Notes: generated from the sequence alone by a model not told the origin. A stretch of DNA of 64,000 bases from Phytopseudomonas daroniae (GCF_004327285.1 NZ_QJUI01000004.1:241602-305601); one strand, 5' to 3'. Numbered from the stretch's first letter, positions 35,843-45,552 are shown. Translations and numbers: made by a program.

Positions 35843-36259
35843 TCAATCGGAGCCCGGTCTCTTGTTACCCGCCTCTGCGGCGAGGGCGAATGCCATGATC
35901 ACGTCGCGGACGACCTTGCGCTGCTGCGGTGGCAGAACCAGAAAGGCCTCGATGGCCTCACGCTCCGGATAGAACTTCGGATCCTCCCAGCGGCCGCGCT
36001 GCTCGCGCGCAGCCAGGGCAGCACGCTCGCCAAAGCGCAAGGCCTGGGGCTCTACCCGCAGCCATGCGGCCAGCACCTGGAGCTTGTCCTGGGAAGGAAT
36101 CGCCTCACCACGCAACCAACGAGAAACCGCCTGGAAGGTCACGGAGCGCCCCCAATAACGCGAATTGAACTCACGCTCCAATACAGCCGGGCGATCTGGA
36201 TAGCCTGCAGCGAGCATGGCGTTACGCAAACGTTGGGAGAATTCGATTTTTTCAGTCAT
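35843..36259 (-). CDS. XRE-like helix-turn-helix regulator
   Basis: A 138-residue protein. The N-terminal DNA-binding domain (about 5-75) contains SRYWGRSVTFQAVSRWLRGEAIPSQDKLQVLAAWL, a lambda-repressor-type helix-turn-helix. The C-terminal part (FYPEREAIEAFLVLPPQQRKVVRDVIMAFAL) is helical, probably for dimerisation. The start at 36259 omits a 14-residue extension. It is divergent from a small Bro-N-like gene 120 bases away, an arrangement reminiscent of a phage repressor/antirepressor switch. Confidence 0.78.
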   Translation of the reverse strand: MTEKIEFSQRLRNAMLAAGYPDRPAVLEREFNSRYWGRSVTFQAVSRWLRGEAIPSQDKLQVLAAWLRVEPQALRFGERAALAAREQRGRWEDPKFYPEREAIEAFLVLPPQQRKVVRDVIMAFALAAEAGNKRPGSD

Positions 36260-36379
36260 GGAGGCGGACGTTAAATTCCGCGTCCATGCTTGATTGAACA
36301 TTCAGTTGTATATCTAATGGAATTAATGATTTCATCGCTAACAGCTGAACAGGAAAACAACTCGCCAAGGAAGCGAACG

Positions 36380-36664
36380 ATGCGATCACACCACCTGATG
36401 TTCGAAGGCCATGACATTGCCATACGCTACACAACCGATGACCAGCCGTGGCTCGATGCGCTGACGCTGTGCAACTTGCTGGGCTACCCCGATTGGCAAA
36501 GTGCATTACTGGAACACTGCCATCCTGCCGGGATCCTGTTTGGCGACGACGAAATACCACAGCCGTTCATCAGCCTGGACAACCTGCAAAGACTCACTAC
36601 CCACGCCGTCAGCCCCCAGACCAGACGTCTGCATCACTGGCTACGTCAGTTGCAGCGCCCATGA
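36380..36664 (+). CDS. Small Bro-N-like protein
   Basis: A 94-residue protein. MFEGHDIAIRYTTDDQPWLDALTLCNLLGYPDWQSAL followed by PQPFISLDNLQRLTTHAVSPQTRRLHHWLRQ follows the Bro-N domain plan (strand pair, ARDL-like helix, F/IS-x-x-L loop, C-terminal Arg-rich helix) in a shortened form. AAGGAAGCGAACG precedes the ATG. The divergent neighbour is an XRE-like regulator, so a repressor/antirepressor pair is plausible. The domain match is weaker than for the Bro-N gene at 26524. Confidence 0.62.
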   Translation: MRSHHLMFEGHDIAIRYTTDDQPWLDALTLCNLLGYPDWQSALLEHCHPAGILFGDDEIPQPFISLDNLQRLTTHAVSPQTRRLHHWLRQLQRP

Positions 36665-36715
36665 AGACCGTAAACACCTGTGCGTGGTGCGTGCCAGATA
36701 AAAAACCACGTCCTA

Positions 36716-37360
36716 TCACTGCATGCAGCACTGCTTGTACTTCTTGCCGCTGCCGCAGGTGCAGGGATCGTTACGGCCGACCTTGAGCTCGTCCCGACGT
36801 ACCGGCAGCACTGGTTGAAGATTTTGCTGCCAGTACTGATAGATCGCCACGGCAGCAGGTTCGAGGGTCGCGACGGAAGCGTCGTACTCATCGTCAGACA
36901 TTGCGTTGAGCCGTTCCGAGCCACTCTCGGCGCCGTGCAAGGTAATGGTCGCCAACGCTGCCGCGATCGGCTCAGGCAGCTCATCATCCCCCCAACCAGC
37001 GACTGCGACGCCACGCAGGTAACCCGCGCACCATTCCGACACGATGAGCTTTTCCCCCTGGCCATTATTGTCGGCCAGGAAAATCGCTTCGTAATCATCG
37101 GGTTCTTCGTCGAGCATGAACGCCGCTTCGCTCATCAGCTCGACGGCCAGTTTCATGAAGCGCTCGCCTTCCTTGTCGCTCGCCCATTTCGGATTCTGTT
37201 CGGCCCAGATAACCGGATACCAGAGGCCGGGATCGATCTGCCGCGGGCCCGAAACGATGGCGGCAAAATAGCCATCCAGCTCGCTGGCGGAAAGAATGGA
37301 ATTATCGTTGCCGTGCTTGAGCAGCAGCTCGTCGAGCTTTGCAAGCCCCTTGTTGTCCAT
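36716..37360 (-). CDS. YecA/UPF0149-family protein with SEC-C zinc motif
   Basis: A 214-residue protein. The helical UPF0149 domain covers about 10-180 ([21 protein letters not shown], then [11 protein letters not shown]). The C-terminus is a SEC-C zinc finger, [19 protein letters not shown], with the C-x-C-x8-C-C spacing that binds zinc and, in SecA, SecB. YecA-type proteins of E. coli bind ribosomes and SecA. The role here is not known. It is convergent with nothing and stands alone. Confidence 0.85.
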   Translation of the reverse strand: MDNKGLAKLDELLLKHGNDNSILSASELDGYFAAIVSGPRQIDPGLWYPVIWAEQNPKWASDKEGERFMKLAVELMSEAAFMLDEEPDDYEAIFLADNNGQGEKLIVSEWCAGYLRGVAVAGWGDDELPEPIAAALATITLHGAESGSERLNAMSDDEYDASVATLEPAAVAIYQYWQQNLQPVLPVRRDELKVGRNDPCTCGSGKKYKQCCMQ

Positions 37361-37616
37361 CAGACACCCTACCCCTTCAGAAAGGCCGCTACTTTCCCAC
37401 AGTTGGCCATCGTCAAAAAGCTTTGTCAGACGCCTGTACCTCTGTGCCCTGCCACGATGGTTTCGATGAAACGCTCACGTAGCCGGATCGTTATTGACCC
37501 CCGCCAGGCAGGACGGGTAATCGCCCCGTAGCGACCAGCCGGCAGCTCAGGATGCCCTCGGCCCCGCGGGCCGGTACAATGCGCCCCTACCGTGCTCAGC
37601 CCTATAAAGAAAAACC

Positions 37617-39620
37617 ATGTCCTTGCCCAAGAACCACCTGGAACTGCTCAGCCCTGCCCGTGATGTCAGCATCGCTCGCGAGGCCATCCTGCATGGCGCC
37701 GACGCCATCTATATCGGCGGCCCGAGCTTCGGCGCGCGGCACAATGCGTGCAACGAAGTCAGTGATATCGCCGGGCTCGTGGAGTTCGCCCACCGCTATC
37801 ACGCGCGGGTGTTCACCACCATCAACACCATCCTGCATGACGATGAGCTGGAGCCGGCACGCAAGCTGATTCATCAGCTCTACGACGCGGGCGTGGATGC
37901 GCTGATCGTGCAGGATCTGGGCGTGCTGGATCTGGACATCCCGCCAATCGAGCTGCATGCCAGCACCCAGACGGACATCCGTACCCTGAACCGGGCCAAG
38001 TTCCTCGATCAGGCCGGTTTCTCGCAGCTGGTACTGGCTCGCGAGCTGAACCTGCAGGAAATCCGCGCCATCGCCAATGAAACCGATGCTGCCATCGAAT
38101 TCTTCATCCATGGTGCGCTGTGCGTGGCCTTTTCCGGCCAGTGCAACATCTCCCACGCCCAGAACGGTCGCAGCGCCAACCGTGGCGACTGCTCCCAGGC
38201 CTGCCGCCTGCCCTACACCCTGAAAGACGATCAGGGCCGCGTCGTCGCCTTCGAGAAGCACCTGCTGTCGATGAAGGACAACAACCAGAGTGCCAACCTG
38301 CGCGCCCTGGTCGAGGCCGGCGTGCGCTCGTTCAAGATCGAGGGGCGCTACAAGGACATGGGCTACGTGAAGAACATCACCGCCTACTATCGCCAGCGCC
38401 TCGACGACATTCTCGAAGACCGTCCGGATCTGGCTCGCGCCTCCAGCGGCCGCACCGCACATTTCTTCCTGCCCGATCCGGACAAGACCTTCCACCGCGG
38501 CAGCACCGACTATTTCGTCACCGACCGCAAGGTCGATATCGGCGCCTTCGATTCGCCGACCTTTACCGGTTTGGCCGTCGGCCATATCGAGAAGGTCGGC
38601 AAACGCGACCTGATCGCCGTCACGCACGAGCCGCTGTCCAACGGCGACGGCCTCAACGTGCTGATCAAGCGTGAAGTGGTGGGTTTCCGCGCCAATATCG
38701 CCGAGTCCAGAGGCGAGTTCGAGGAAGACGGTGCCAAGCGCTGGCGCTACCGCGTCGAACCCAACGAGATGCCCGAAGCGCTGCATCGTGTGCGCCCCAA
38801 CCATCCGCTCTCGCGCAACCTGGATCACAACTGGCAGCAGGCACTGCTGAAAACTTCAGCCGAGCGGCGCATCGGCATCCAGTGGAAAGCCGCGCTCCGT
38901 GAACGACAGCTGACCCTGACCGCCACCAGCGAGGAAGGTCTGAGCGCCTCGGCAAGCCTGGATGGCCCGTTCGGTGCCGCGAACAAGCCGGAGCAGGCCC
39001 TCGATGGGCTACGCGATCTGCTCACCCAACTGGGCACCACCATCTACCACGCCCAGAGCGTCGAACTGGATGCGCCCCAGGCGTTCTTCGTGCCGAACTC
39101 GCAGCTCAAGAGCCTGCGCCGCGAAGCCATCGAAGCACTGACCGAAGCCCGCATCGCCGCTCATCCGCGTGGTGGGCGCAAGGCCGAAAGCACACCGCCG
39201 CCGGTGTACCCGGAGTCGCACCTGTCGTTCCTCGCCAACGTGTACAACCACAAGGCTCGCGAGTTCTACCATCGCCACGGCGTGCAACTGATCGACGCGG
39301 CCTACGAGGCCCACGAGGAAACCGGCGAAGTACCGGTGATGATCACCAAGCACTGCCTGCGCTTCTCCTTCAACCTGTGCCCGAAACAGGCCAAGGGCGT
39401 CACCGGTGTACGCACCAAGGTCGCCCCAATGCAGCTGGTTCACGGCGACGAAGTGCTGACCCTGAAATTCGACTGCAAACCCTGCGAAATGCACGTGGTG
39501 GGCAAGATGAAGGGCCATATCCTCGACCTGCCGCTTCCCGGCAGCGCCGCGGCCCAGGTGGTCGGTCATATCACCCCGGAAGACCTGCTCAAGACCGCAC
39601 GCCAGCGCGCGCCGCACTGA
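37617..39620 (+). CDS. rlhA: 23S rRNA 5-hydroxycytidine C2501 synthase (peptidase U32 family)
   Basis: A 667-residue U32-family protein. The N-terminal TIM-barrel-like part starts LELLSPARDVSIAREAILHGADAIYIGGPSFGAR. The iron-sulfur/collagenase signature is FIHGALCVAFSGQCNISHAQ and GDCSQACRLPY. A long C-terminal extension of DUF3656 type ends FDCKPCEMHVVGKMKGHI. Length near 650 fits RlhA (YdcP) rather than the 450-residue TrhP (YegQ). RlhA hydroxylates C2501 of 23S rRNA. The ATG at 37617 gives the standard N-terminus. Confidence 0.85.
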   Translation: MSLPKNHLELLSPARDVSIAREAILHGADAIYIGGPSFGARHNACNEVSDIAGLVEFAHRYHARVFTTINTILHDDELEPARKLIHQLYDAGVDALIVQDLGVLDLDIPPIELHASTQTDIRTLNRAKFLDQAGFSQLVLARELNLQEIRAIANETDAAIEFFIHGALCVAFSGQCNISHAQNGRSANRGDCSQACRLPYTLKDDQGRVVAFEKHLLSMKDNNQSANLRALVEAGVRSFKIEGRYKDMGYVKNITAYYRQRLDDILEDRPDLARASSGRTAHFFLPDPDKTFHRGSTDYFVTDRKVDIGAFDSPTFTGLAVGHIEKVGKRDLIAVTHEPLSNGDGLNVLIKREVVGFRANIAESRGEFEEDGAKRWRYRVEPNEMPEALHRVRPNHPLSRNLDHNWQQALLKTSAERRIGIQWKAALRERQLTLTATSEEGLSASASLDGPFGAANKPEQALDGLRDLLTQLGTTIYHAQSVELDAPQAFFVPNSQLKSLRREAIEALTEARIAAHPRGGRKAESTPPPVYPESHLSFLANVYNHKAREFYHRHGVQLIDAAYEAHEETGEVPVMITKHCLRFSFNLCPKQAKGVTGVRTKVAPMQLVHGDEVLTLKFDCKPCEMHVVGKMKGHILDLPLPGSAAAQVVGHITPEDLLKTARQRAPH

Positions 39621-39774
39621 GTTCATGTACCCCGGCGCATGAATTGCGCCCGGGGTGTCAGCCGCCATGCGCCAGACTGGCGACAACGACTCAGGCCTGA
39701 ACGAAATTGTCCTTGCGGATCAGCCAGTCGAGCAGTTCCGCGCAATCCTTGAGCATCCAGAGGGATGTAACCGG

Positions 39775-41724
39775 CTACCACTCCCAACCTGGCCTTTCCT
39801 GCGGCGATTCCCGACGCTCGAACTGACGCTTCCACTGCGGCTGCTCTTCCAGTTGCGCCTGATAGGCGTCACCGGCTCCGGCCGCGGGCAAGGCCGTGTC
39901 GATATTCAGCAACTGCGTCGCCTGTCGACCGCTGACATAAAACCGTCCGCCATCGAGGGCCTGCAGGTACAGCTGGTTTTCCTCGTGATGAGCCAGTGGA
40001 TACAGCCGCAACAGTTGCCCGGTATGACCCGAACTGGCCAGTACGAAGTTGGACTCCAGGTGCAGGATCAGCGGCTGCCGGCCATCACGATCGATAAAGG
40101 TGGTATTGACGTAACGCGCTGGCGAAGGTCGCTCCATGCGGTAGAACACCCGCTCGCGGCGCGCATCGAGCTCGGGATAGAACACCCCGTCCTCGTACAG
40201 CAGCCAGAGACGCCCCTGGCCGTCGTGGCCCATCTGTCTGGCCCCTTCATCGCCCACCGGTGTCAGCGCCTGGCTGGCCAGATCCATGCGCAACGGCTGG
40301 CCGCCAGACGGCAGCAGGTACAGTGCATCGCCCTGGCTGGAGAACTGCAGGGTCTCGCCTGTCGGCCAGCGATGCCAGTAATCGCCCTCGCCTGGCAGTT
40401 GCACCTTAGCCAGCAGCTTGCCGTTTTCGGCGTCGAGGATCACCAGGCTGCTGTCGGCGCGATCCAGGCTATACAGCCGCCCATCGCGCAGCAGCAGGCG
40501 GCTCGGAAACTTGCCGGTCACGGTCGTCCAGTCGATGCTGCCGCTGGCCAGATCGATACGACTCAGCGCACCCTTGACCAGGCTGCTGACGTAGCCCTTG
40601 CCATTGGCCTCGTCGAGCTGCAGATCGGAAACACCGACACCGAAGCACTGCTGCATGGGGCACCCCCACAGGTCGTTGCCGGCGTAAGGGTGATCGATCA
40701 GGGTGCGCACCGGCGCATTGCGCGCCAGGTCGTATTCGATGATCTGCGCCTGGTCGTAGTTCTTCAGCAGGAACACCCGTTGCGGATCGGAGGTCGGCAC
40801 CATGCGCCCGACGAAGGGAACGGGAATGACCAGGCCCTTGGCCTGCTCGGTCGTAGCCGGCGGCAACGGCTCCTGGCGCTCCTGCGCGATACGCTGATGC
40901 AGATCGCTCACCCGTTGTGTTTCCTCGACCTCCCACAGCGCCAGCTGGCGCAATCCCCCGCTGTCCGGATGGCTGGCGACCCGGTTGAACAACTGCAGAC
41001 CACTGAGCCCGAGCACCAGCAATGCGCCCAGGCCCAGTGCGACGCGTGGCGGCCAGGAACTGATGAAATACGCCGCGGCAATCGGTGCGACCGCCAACAG
41101 GCCGAACAGGAAACCACCGATATGCGCGGCGTTGTCGGTGCCGCCATCCAGCAAGCCATAGATCAGTACCAGGATCGGCATCAGCAGAGCGCTGCGCAGC
41201 AGCTTGTCGGGCTGCGTAGTCTCCCCGCCCTCGTTCATCGCCCTGAGCTTGAGGCCCAGCGCCACGCCGAGCTCGGCCCCCGCCAGGCTCATGATCGCAC
41301 CGGAGGCGCCAACGCTGACGTAGATGATCTGCGTTACCTGGCCGAAGAACGAGACCTGCTCGCGGTCGAAGTTGAGGGTGGCGGACGCGAAGCTGGCGAA
41401 CAGCCCGCCGAGCAGGTACAGCGCCAACCATTGCCAACGTGCCAGCAGGCTTTCCAGGGTGGCGCCGATCAGCAGCAGGGCCAGCATGTTCTGCCCCAGG
41501 TGCAGCAAGGAACCATGCAGGAACATGCTGGTGAACAGACGCGCATAATCGCCGGTGGCCGATAACGAGGCGACGTTGGCGCCGAGCAGCATCAGCTCGG
41601 TTTCGTCATAGGGGCCAAAATGACCGACCGTGTCGGCCATCCACCAATAGGCGCCGATATTGGCGATGATCAGACACAGGGTCAGCCAGGGCAGGCGCAA
41701 ACGATGTTGGCCGGTGAGTTCCAT
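39775..41724 (-). CDS. Rhomboid intramembrane serine protease with a large C-terminal domain
   Basis: A 649-residue protein. Residues 12-290 are membrane-embedded. They show a rhomboid core: RLFTSMFLHGSLLHLGQNM, the catalytic Ser141 in VSVGASGAIMS, and His201 in NAAHIGGFLFGLL. From about residue 320 to the end a soluble region has repeated short strands of WD/propeller look (RVFLLKNYDQAQIIEYDL, SLVILDAENGKLLAKVQL, DALYLLPSGGQPLRMDL). It is probably a beta-propeller on the periplasmic side. The start at 41724 follows AAGGAG and gives the first helix directly; a longer frame upstream lacks coding character. The fusion is unusual. Confidence 0.85.
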   Translation of the reverse strand: MELTGQHRLRLPWLTLCLIIANIGAYWWMADTVGHFGPYDETELMLLGANVASLSATGDYARLFTSMFLHGSLLHLGQNMLALLLIGATLESLLARWQWLALYLLGGLFASFASATLNFDREQVSFFGQVTQIIYVSVGASGAIMSLAGAELGVALGLKLRAMNEGGETTQPDKLLRSALLMPILVLIYGLLDGGTDNAAHIGGFLFGLLAVAPIAAAYFISSWPPRVALGLGALLVLGLSGLQLFNRVASHPDSGGLRQLALWEVEETQRVSDLHQRIAQERQEPLPPATTEQAKGLVIPVPFVGRMVPTSDPQRVFLLKNYDQAQIIEYDLARNAPVRTLIDHPYAGNDLWGCPMQQCFGVGVSDLQLDEANGKGYVSSLVKGALSRIDLASGSIDWTTVTGKFPSRLLLRDGRLYSLDRADSSLVILDAENGKLLAKVQLPGEGDYWHRWPTGETLQFSSQGDALYLLPSGGQPLRMDLASQALTPVGDEGARQMGHDGQGRLWLLYEDGVFYPELDARRERVFYRMERPSPARYVNTTFIDRDGRQPLILHLESNFVLASSGHTGQLLRLYPLAHHEENQLYLQALDGGRFYVSGRQATQLLNIDTALPAAGAGDAYQAQLEEQPQWKRQFERRESPQERPGWEW

Positions 41725-41944
41725 CTGCAGTGCACTCCTTCTTTCAAGACGTCTGACATGCGCTGTCCAGCCGCGTTGTACGCTATGAAGCGTGCTACTT
41801 TCCCGCAAATCGTCGTAAAGGTCACCCCAAGAGATAACAGGCTGTGAACCGCCGCGCCGTATTCGCGAGGCGGACATGGCCTGGGAACGTTTCCAGCCGT
41901 GGGGGCATGCAACGCTTGCCAGTCCTGACGATGTAGCCAGGAAG

Positions 41945-42013
41945 GGGTGGATGGCGCTTTTCCCATCCATCCTTGCGGCCGGAGGTGGATCGATGAAGCG
42001 TGATCCACCCTAC
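41945..42013. repeat. REP-like hairpins between two leftward genes
   Basis: GGGTGGATGGCGCTTTTCCC with ATCCATCC, then GGTGGATCGATGAAGCGTGA with TCCACCCTAC; same repeat family. Confidence 0.8.
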
Positions 42014-42023
42014 ATTTGAGCGC

Positions 42024-42923
42024 TTAGCGGCTGACGCCATGCCAGACCTTGAGGCGCAGACTCCATCCCTGCTGCATGCCCGCGGCGGCCAGCAGGATCG
42101 CCGCGACGCCCAGCCACTGCAGCATGTTCAACTGGTGGTCGAACGCGATCCAGTCAACGGCAATCGCTGCGATCGGGTAGATGAACGACAATGCGCCAGT
42201 CAACGCCGTGGGCAGTTTCTGAATGGCGCCGTACAGCAGCACGTACATACCGCCCGTATGGACGACGCCCAGGGTGATCAGAATCGACCAGACATTGTCA
42301 CCCTGCGGGAGGCTGGAAAGATCGGCGAGTGGGGCGAGCATCACCACGCCGACACTGACCTGGATCAGTGCGATCAGGTGAGGGGGTACCCCCTTGAGCT
42401 TCTTGATTATCAAGGCGGCAATGGCGTAAAGAAACGCGGCAGCCAGGGCCATCCCTATCCCGAGCAGATAATCTTCGCCGCTCTGCTCCTGACTGCCATG
42501 CGCACTGACGATGGCCAGCATGCCCATGAAGGATACCGACAACCAGGCCAGCTTCTGCACCGTGAGTTTCTCGCCGAGAAACAGTGCCGCCAGACCGACC
42601 AGCATGAAGGGCTGAACGTTGTACACCGCGGTGCCGATGGCGATGGAAGCGCGCGAGTAGGAGGCGAACAGCAACAGCCAGTTGCCGACGATGGCAACGC
42701 CGCTGGCCATCGCCAGCAGCACGGTGATTCGGGTCAAAAGGCCTGGGCGCAAGAAGCCCATCAATGCGCAGACCAGCAACAAGGTCACGGCACCGAAAAC
42801 GCAGCGCCAGAACACCACATCGATAACCGGCAAGCCCGACAGCATGACAAACCAGCCAATGGTGCCGGAAATGAGCATGGCAGCGACCATTTCCAGCGAG
42901 CCTCGATTTACGTTCTTGTCCAT
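42024..42923 (-). CDS. EamA/DMT-family transporter
   Basis: A 299-residue protein with ten hydrophobic helices and two EamA repeats (the second starting near GIGMALAAAFLYAIAALIIKKL). FWRCVFGAVTLL in helix 2 is the typical EamA R-pattern. Members export amino acids and metabolites. A divergent Lrp-type gene 130 bases away suggests that it exports an amino acid under Lrp control, as with YdeD or similar exporters. Confidence 0.85.
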   Translation of the reverse strand: MDKNVNRGSLEMVAAMLISGTIGWFVMLSGLPVIDVVFWRCVFGAVTLLLVCALMGFLRPGLLTRITVLLAMASGVAIVGNWLLLFASYSRASIAIGTAVYNVQPFMLVGLAALFLGEKLTVQKLAWLSVSFMGMLAIVSAHGSQEQSGEDYLLGIGMALAAAFLYAIAALIIKKLKGVPPHLIALIQVSVGVVMLAPLADLSSLPQGDNVWSILITLGVVHTGGMYVLLYGAIQKLPTALTGALSFIYPIAAIAVDWIAFDHQLNMLQWLGVAAILLAAAGMQQGWSLRLKVWHGVSR

Positions 42924-43053
42924 CAGGTAGCTCCTTTGCGTTGCGCAAAGTATTGCAAGCGGCCCTGCCTCGTTCCATAGTTAAAGAAAGGCAAATAATC
43001 ACCTTAACCTTTACTATCAAGGCAAATGACGAAATCCACCTTCGGTGCCTTTT

Positions 43054-43491
43054 ATGACTGACGAAATCGACCAGCAACTGATCATTGCACTGACAGAAGA
43101 CTCTCGACGTTCGCTCAAAGCGCTGGCACAGATCAGCGGTTTGTCCTCACCGAGCGTTGCGGAGCGGCTGCGCAAACTCGAAGAACGAGGCGTGCTGAAA
43201 GGCTATGGCGTGGATGTCGACCCGCGTGCCTTCGGCTACCAGTTGCAGGCGATCGTACGGATTCGCCCACTGCCTGGTCAGCTGCATGAAGTGGAACGGC
43301 AAATCGAGGCTACCCCGCAATTCACCGAGTGCGACAAGGTCACCGGGGAGGATTGTTTTATCGCCAGGCTTCACGTGCGCTCGATGGAGCAACTGGACGA
43401 GATACTCGACCGCATCAACATCTATGCCGTGAGCAACACCGCCATCATCAAGAAGACCACGGTAAAACGGCGCTTGCCGCCGATGGCGTGA
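43054..43491 (+). CDS. Lrp/AsnC-family transcriptional regulator
   Basis: A 145-residue protein of normal family size. The N-terminal helix-turn-helix is LIIALTEDSRRSLKALAQISGLSSPSVAERLRKLEERGVL (outline) and the C-terminal RAM domain ends AVSNTAIIKKTTVKRRL. ATG 43054 is preferred over a GTG nine bases earlier. It is divergent from the EamA transporter and probably regulates it in response to an amino acid. Confidence 0.9.
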   Translation: MTDEIDQQLIIALTEDSRRSLKALAQISGLSSPSVAERLRKLEERGVLKGYGVDVDPRAFGYQLQAIVRIRPLPGQLHEVERQIEATPQFTECDKVTGEDCFIARLHVRSMEQLDEILDRINIYAVSNTAIIKKTTVKRRLPPMA

Positions 43492-43547
43492 CACGAACCT
43501 GCGGGAACAGGCTACCGCCCTCTACCGTAGGTTCGCAGGATGGCGGA

Positions 43548-44861
43548 CTACGTCAACTGACTGCTGAAGCGCTCCACCGCTGCCACCACCTGCTTGGCAC
43601 CCTGGCGGATTTCGACGATCACGTCGCCTGCCTGCTTGGCCAGTTCGAGGCCTGCTTCGGCCTGGGTACGGCTGCTGGCCATATCACGTACGGTAGCGTC
43701 CACCAGTTTCTGATTCTCCTGAACCACACCGACGATTTCTTCAGTGGCGCTACTGGTGCGGCTGGCCAGTTGGCGGACTTCATCGGCGACCACGGCGAAG
43801 CCGCGGCCCTGCTCACCCGCACGCGCCGCTTCGATGGCCGCATTGAGCGCCAGCAGGTTGGTCTGCTGGGCGATGCTGCCGATGGTCTGCACCATGGTGC
43901 TGATCAGGATCGACTGCTTGCCCAGTGCCTCGATGCCCTGAGATGCCGAAGTCATCTCTTCGGAAATACGCTGCATGGTCTGCACGGTATCGGTCACCAC
44001 CTGGGCGCCGCGCTGGGCACTGGTATCGGTCTGCTGGGAAATCCCATAGGCAATGCCTGCGGCATCGTTGACCTCCTCCTCGCGGTTGACCTGATCGGTG
44101 ATCACCGTGGCGAATTTCACCACTTTGTAGAGTTTCTCCTGGGTGTCGTGTACCGGGTTATAGGTCGCTTCCAGCCAGACGACCCGACCATGGCTGTCGA
44201 TGCGCTTGAAACGGCCGGCGACGAACTCGCCACGGTTGAGCCGCTCCCAGAACTGCGTGTACTGGGCGGAGTGGGTCTCCTGAGGCTCACAGAACATGCT
44301 GTGGTGCTTGCCCTTGATGCGCTCCATGCCATAGCCCATGGCATGGAGGAACTGATCGTTGGCCGTCAGCACGTTGCCACTGAGGTCGAACTCGATCACC
44401 GCCGTGGAGCGCAACAGCGCGTTGATGAAATCCTCGTTCTCCCGGGCCCGATCCATGGTCTCGGTAATTTCGCAGCCGAAACACTGGATCCGTTGCACCA
44501 CGCCGCTCTCGTCCACCACCGGTTGCCAGCAGGCCTGAATCCACACCAGCGCGCCATCGGCTCGCAAAAAGCGGTAGCGGTCACGTACCGAACTACCGGT
44601 TCTAACCCCCTCGCGCAGGTTCTTGAAACACGGCAACGTCTTTACATAAGCGGGCACGATATCGCTCATCGGCCGATTGCTCAGCTGTTCCGGGCTGTAG
44701 CCCACGAAACGGGTGAAATTGGCGTTGAAATCGATGATTCGGTAGTCGGGATCGACCGTCAGCATGATCATCTCGGCCTCGATGCCATGGTAAAGCTGCC
44801 GAAAGAATGACAGTTCGGCATCCCTGGCCTGCAATTCTTTTTTCAAGCGACTACCGAACAT
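43548..44861 (-). CDS. PAS-containing chemotaxis-like transducer, BdlA type
   Basis: A 437-residue soluble protein. PAS1 (about 25-125) contains [34 protein letters not shown]2 (about 145-250) contains [24 protein letters not shown], and the C-terminal MCP signalling domain has [20 protein letters not shown] (first 20 residues) and the rest of the hairpin. No transmembrane helix is present. This layout is that of BdlA, which controls biofilm dispersal in P. aeruginosa. The start at 44861 gives [12 protein letters not shown] sigma-28-like promoter lies upstream. Confidence 0.87.
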   Translation of the reverse strand: MFGSRLKKELQARDAELSFFRQLYHGIEAEMIMLTVDPDYRIIDFNANFTRFVGYSPEQLSNRPMSDIVPAYVKTLPCFKNLREGVRTGSSVRDRYRFLRADGALVWIQACWQPVVDESGVVQRIQCFGCEITETMDRARENEDFINALLRSTAVIEFDLSGNVLTANDQFLHAMGYGMERIKGKHHSMFCEPQETHSAQYTQFWERLNRGEFVAGRFKRIDSHGRVVWLEATYNPVHDTQEKLYKVVKFATVITDQVNREEEVNDAAGIAYGISQQTDTSAQRGAQVVTDTVQTMQRISEEMTSASQGIEALGKQSILISTMVQTIGSIAQQTNLLALNAAIEAARAGEQGRGFAVVADEVRQLASRTSSATEEIVGVVQENQKLVDATVRDMASSRTQAEAGLELAKQAGDVIVEIRQGAKQVVAAVERFSSQLT

Positions 44862-44891
44862 GCTCTTTCTCCAAAGCAATCTTATTGAAGA

Positions 44892-44918
44892 CCATCGGCC
44901 ATCCAGCCGTTTTATTGA
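44892..44918 (-). promoter_or_regulatory. FliA-like promoter before the BdlA-type gene
   Basis: On the minus strand TCAATAAA, an 11-base gap and GCCGATGG match the sigma-28 layout, with 6 of 8 bases of the -10 octamer. It ends 30 bases before the start codon. Weaker than the site at 33832. Confidence 0.6.
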
Positions 44919-45044
44919 GTGAATGGCGCGACTACATGCCAATCTGCCATCAAGCATAGAAGGCAAGTGCGCAGTCATGACAATTTTCAGGAATTAAAAA
45001 GGCGCAGCCCTTGTAAGCGACCGGCGTGGCAGCACACCTAGAAT

Positions 45045-45298
45045 CTGTTCACGATCTTTGTGTACTTGGCAAATAGGAAGCGTATCCCTATAGATCTACG
45101 GCAATAAGGCGTTAGCGGCCGTAGGGTGGATCGGGGCGCGTAGCTAACGCTCTTTTTGTCCACCAGCCCGTAGGATGGGTCGGGCCGCGCAGGTGAAACC
45201 CATCGGCAATTGATGGGTTTCACCCATCCTACGACCGGTTGAATCCCCCCTTTTTTGCTGTCGTTGCACGTGGAGTCTCGTCGAAAAATCGTGAACAG
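45045..45298. mobile_element. Element bounded by 15-base inverted repeats
   Basis: CTGTTCACGATCTTT (45045-45059) and AAAAATCGTGAACAG (45284-45298) are inverted repeats with 14 of 15 matches, enclosing 224 bases that include a REP composite. No protein is encoded. It has the look of a MITE or of a REP cluster caught between two element ends. CTGTTCATGATCTTT at 63618-63632 is a third, isolated end. Confidence 0.55.
45121..45233. repeat. REP-like composite with long palindrome
   Basis: GTAGGGTGGATCGGGGCGCG through TTTGTCCACC, then a palindrome GTAGGATGGGTCGGGC...GAAACCCATCGGCAATTGATGG, then GTTTCACCCATCCTAC. The left arm carries an extra GGGCCGCGCAGG also present in the copy at 56926, where it is in the right arm. 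Confidence 0.85.
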
Positions 45299-45552
45299 GC
45301 TCTTGGAGCAACCTTCGATAAAAGTGCGGCAGCAAAACAGCGTCGCAAGAACCCTTTTCTATAGCGGCAAGAAACCAGTCGACTCCTTGAAGCACCGCTC
45401 GGGGCACAGCGAGATCAGGCTTACCTCACAAACCTGGCCGCAAGCTCTGGCCTCGGGCCTGCGAGCCCCCTAAGATGGCGCGCCCCGCGGGCCAGGCCGT
45501 CAGACGCCTGTACAGATTTCTCCCCCAGCTATCCGTTCTTCAAGGAAGAAGC

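Noticed and set aside
39655..41565. A 636-codon plus-strand frame opposite the rhomboid gene
   Set aside because: Gln/Arg/Ala-rich antisense of a clear membrane-protease gene; no domain or ribosome site.
43329..44810. A 493-codon plus-strand frame opposite the BdlA-like gene
   Set aside because: Leu/His/Gly-rich mirror of the PAS/MCP codons; it also overlaps the end of the Lrp gene in another frame.
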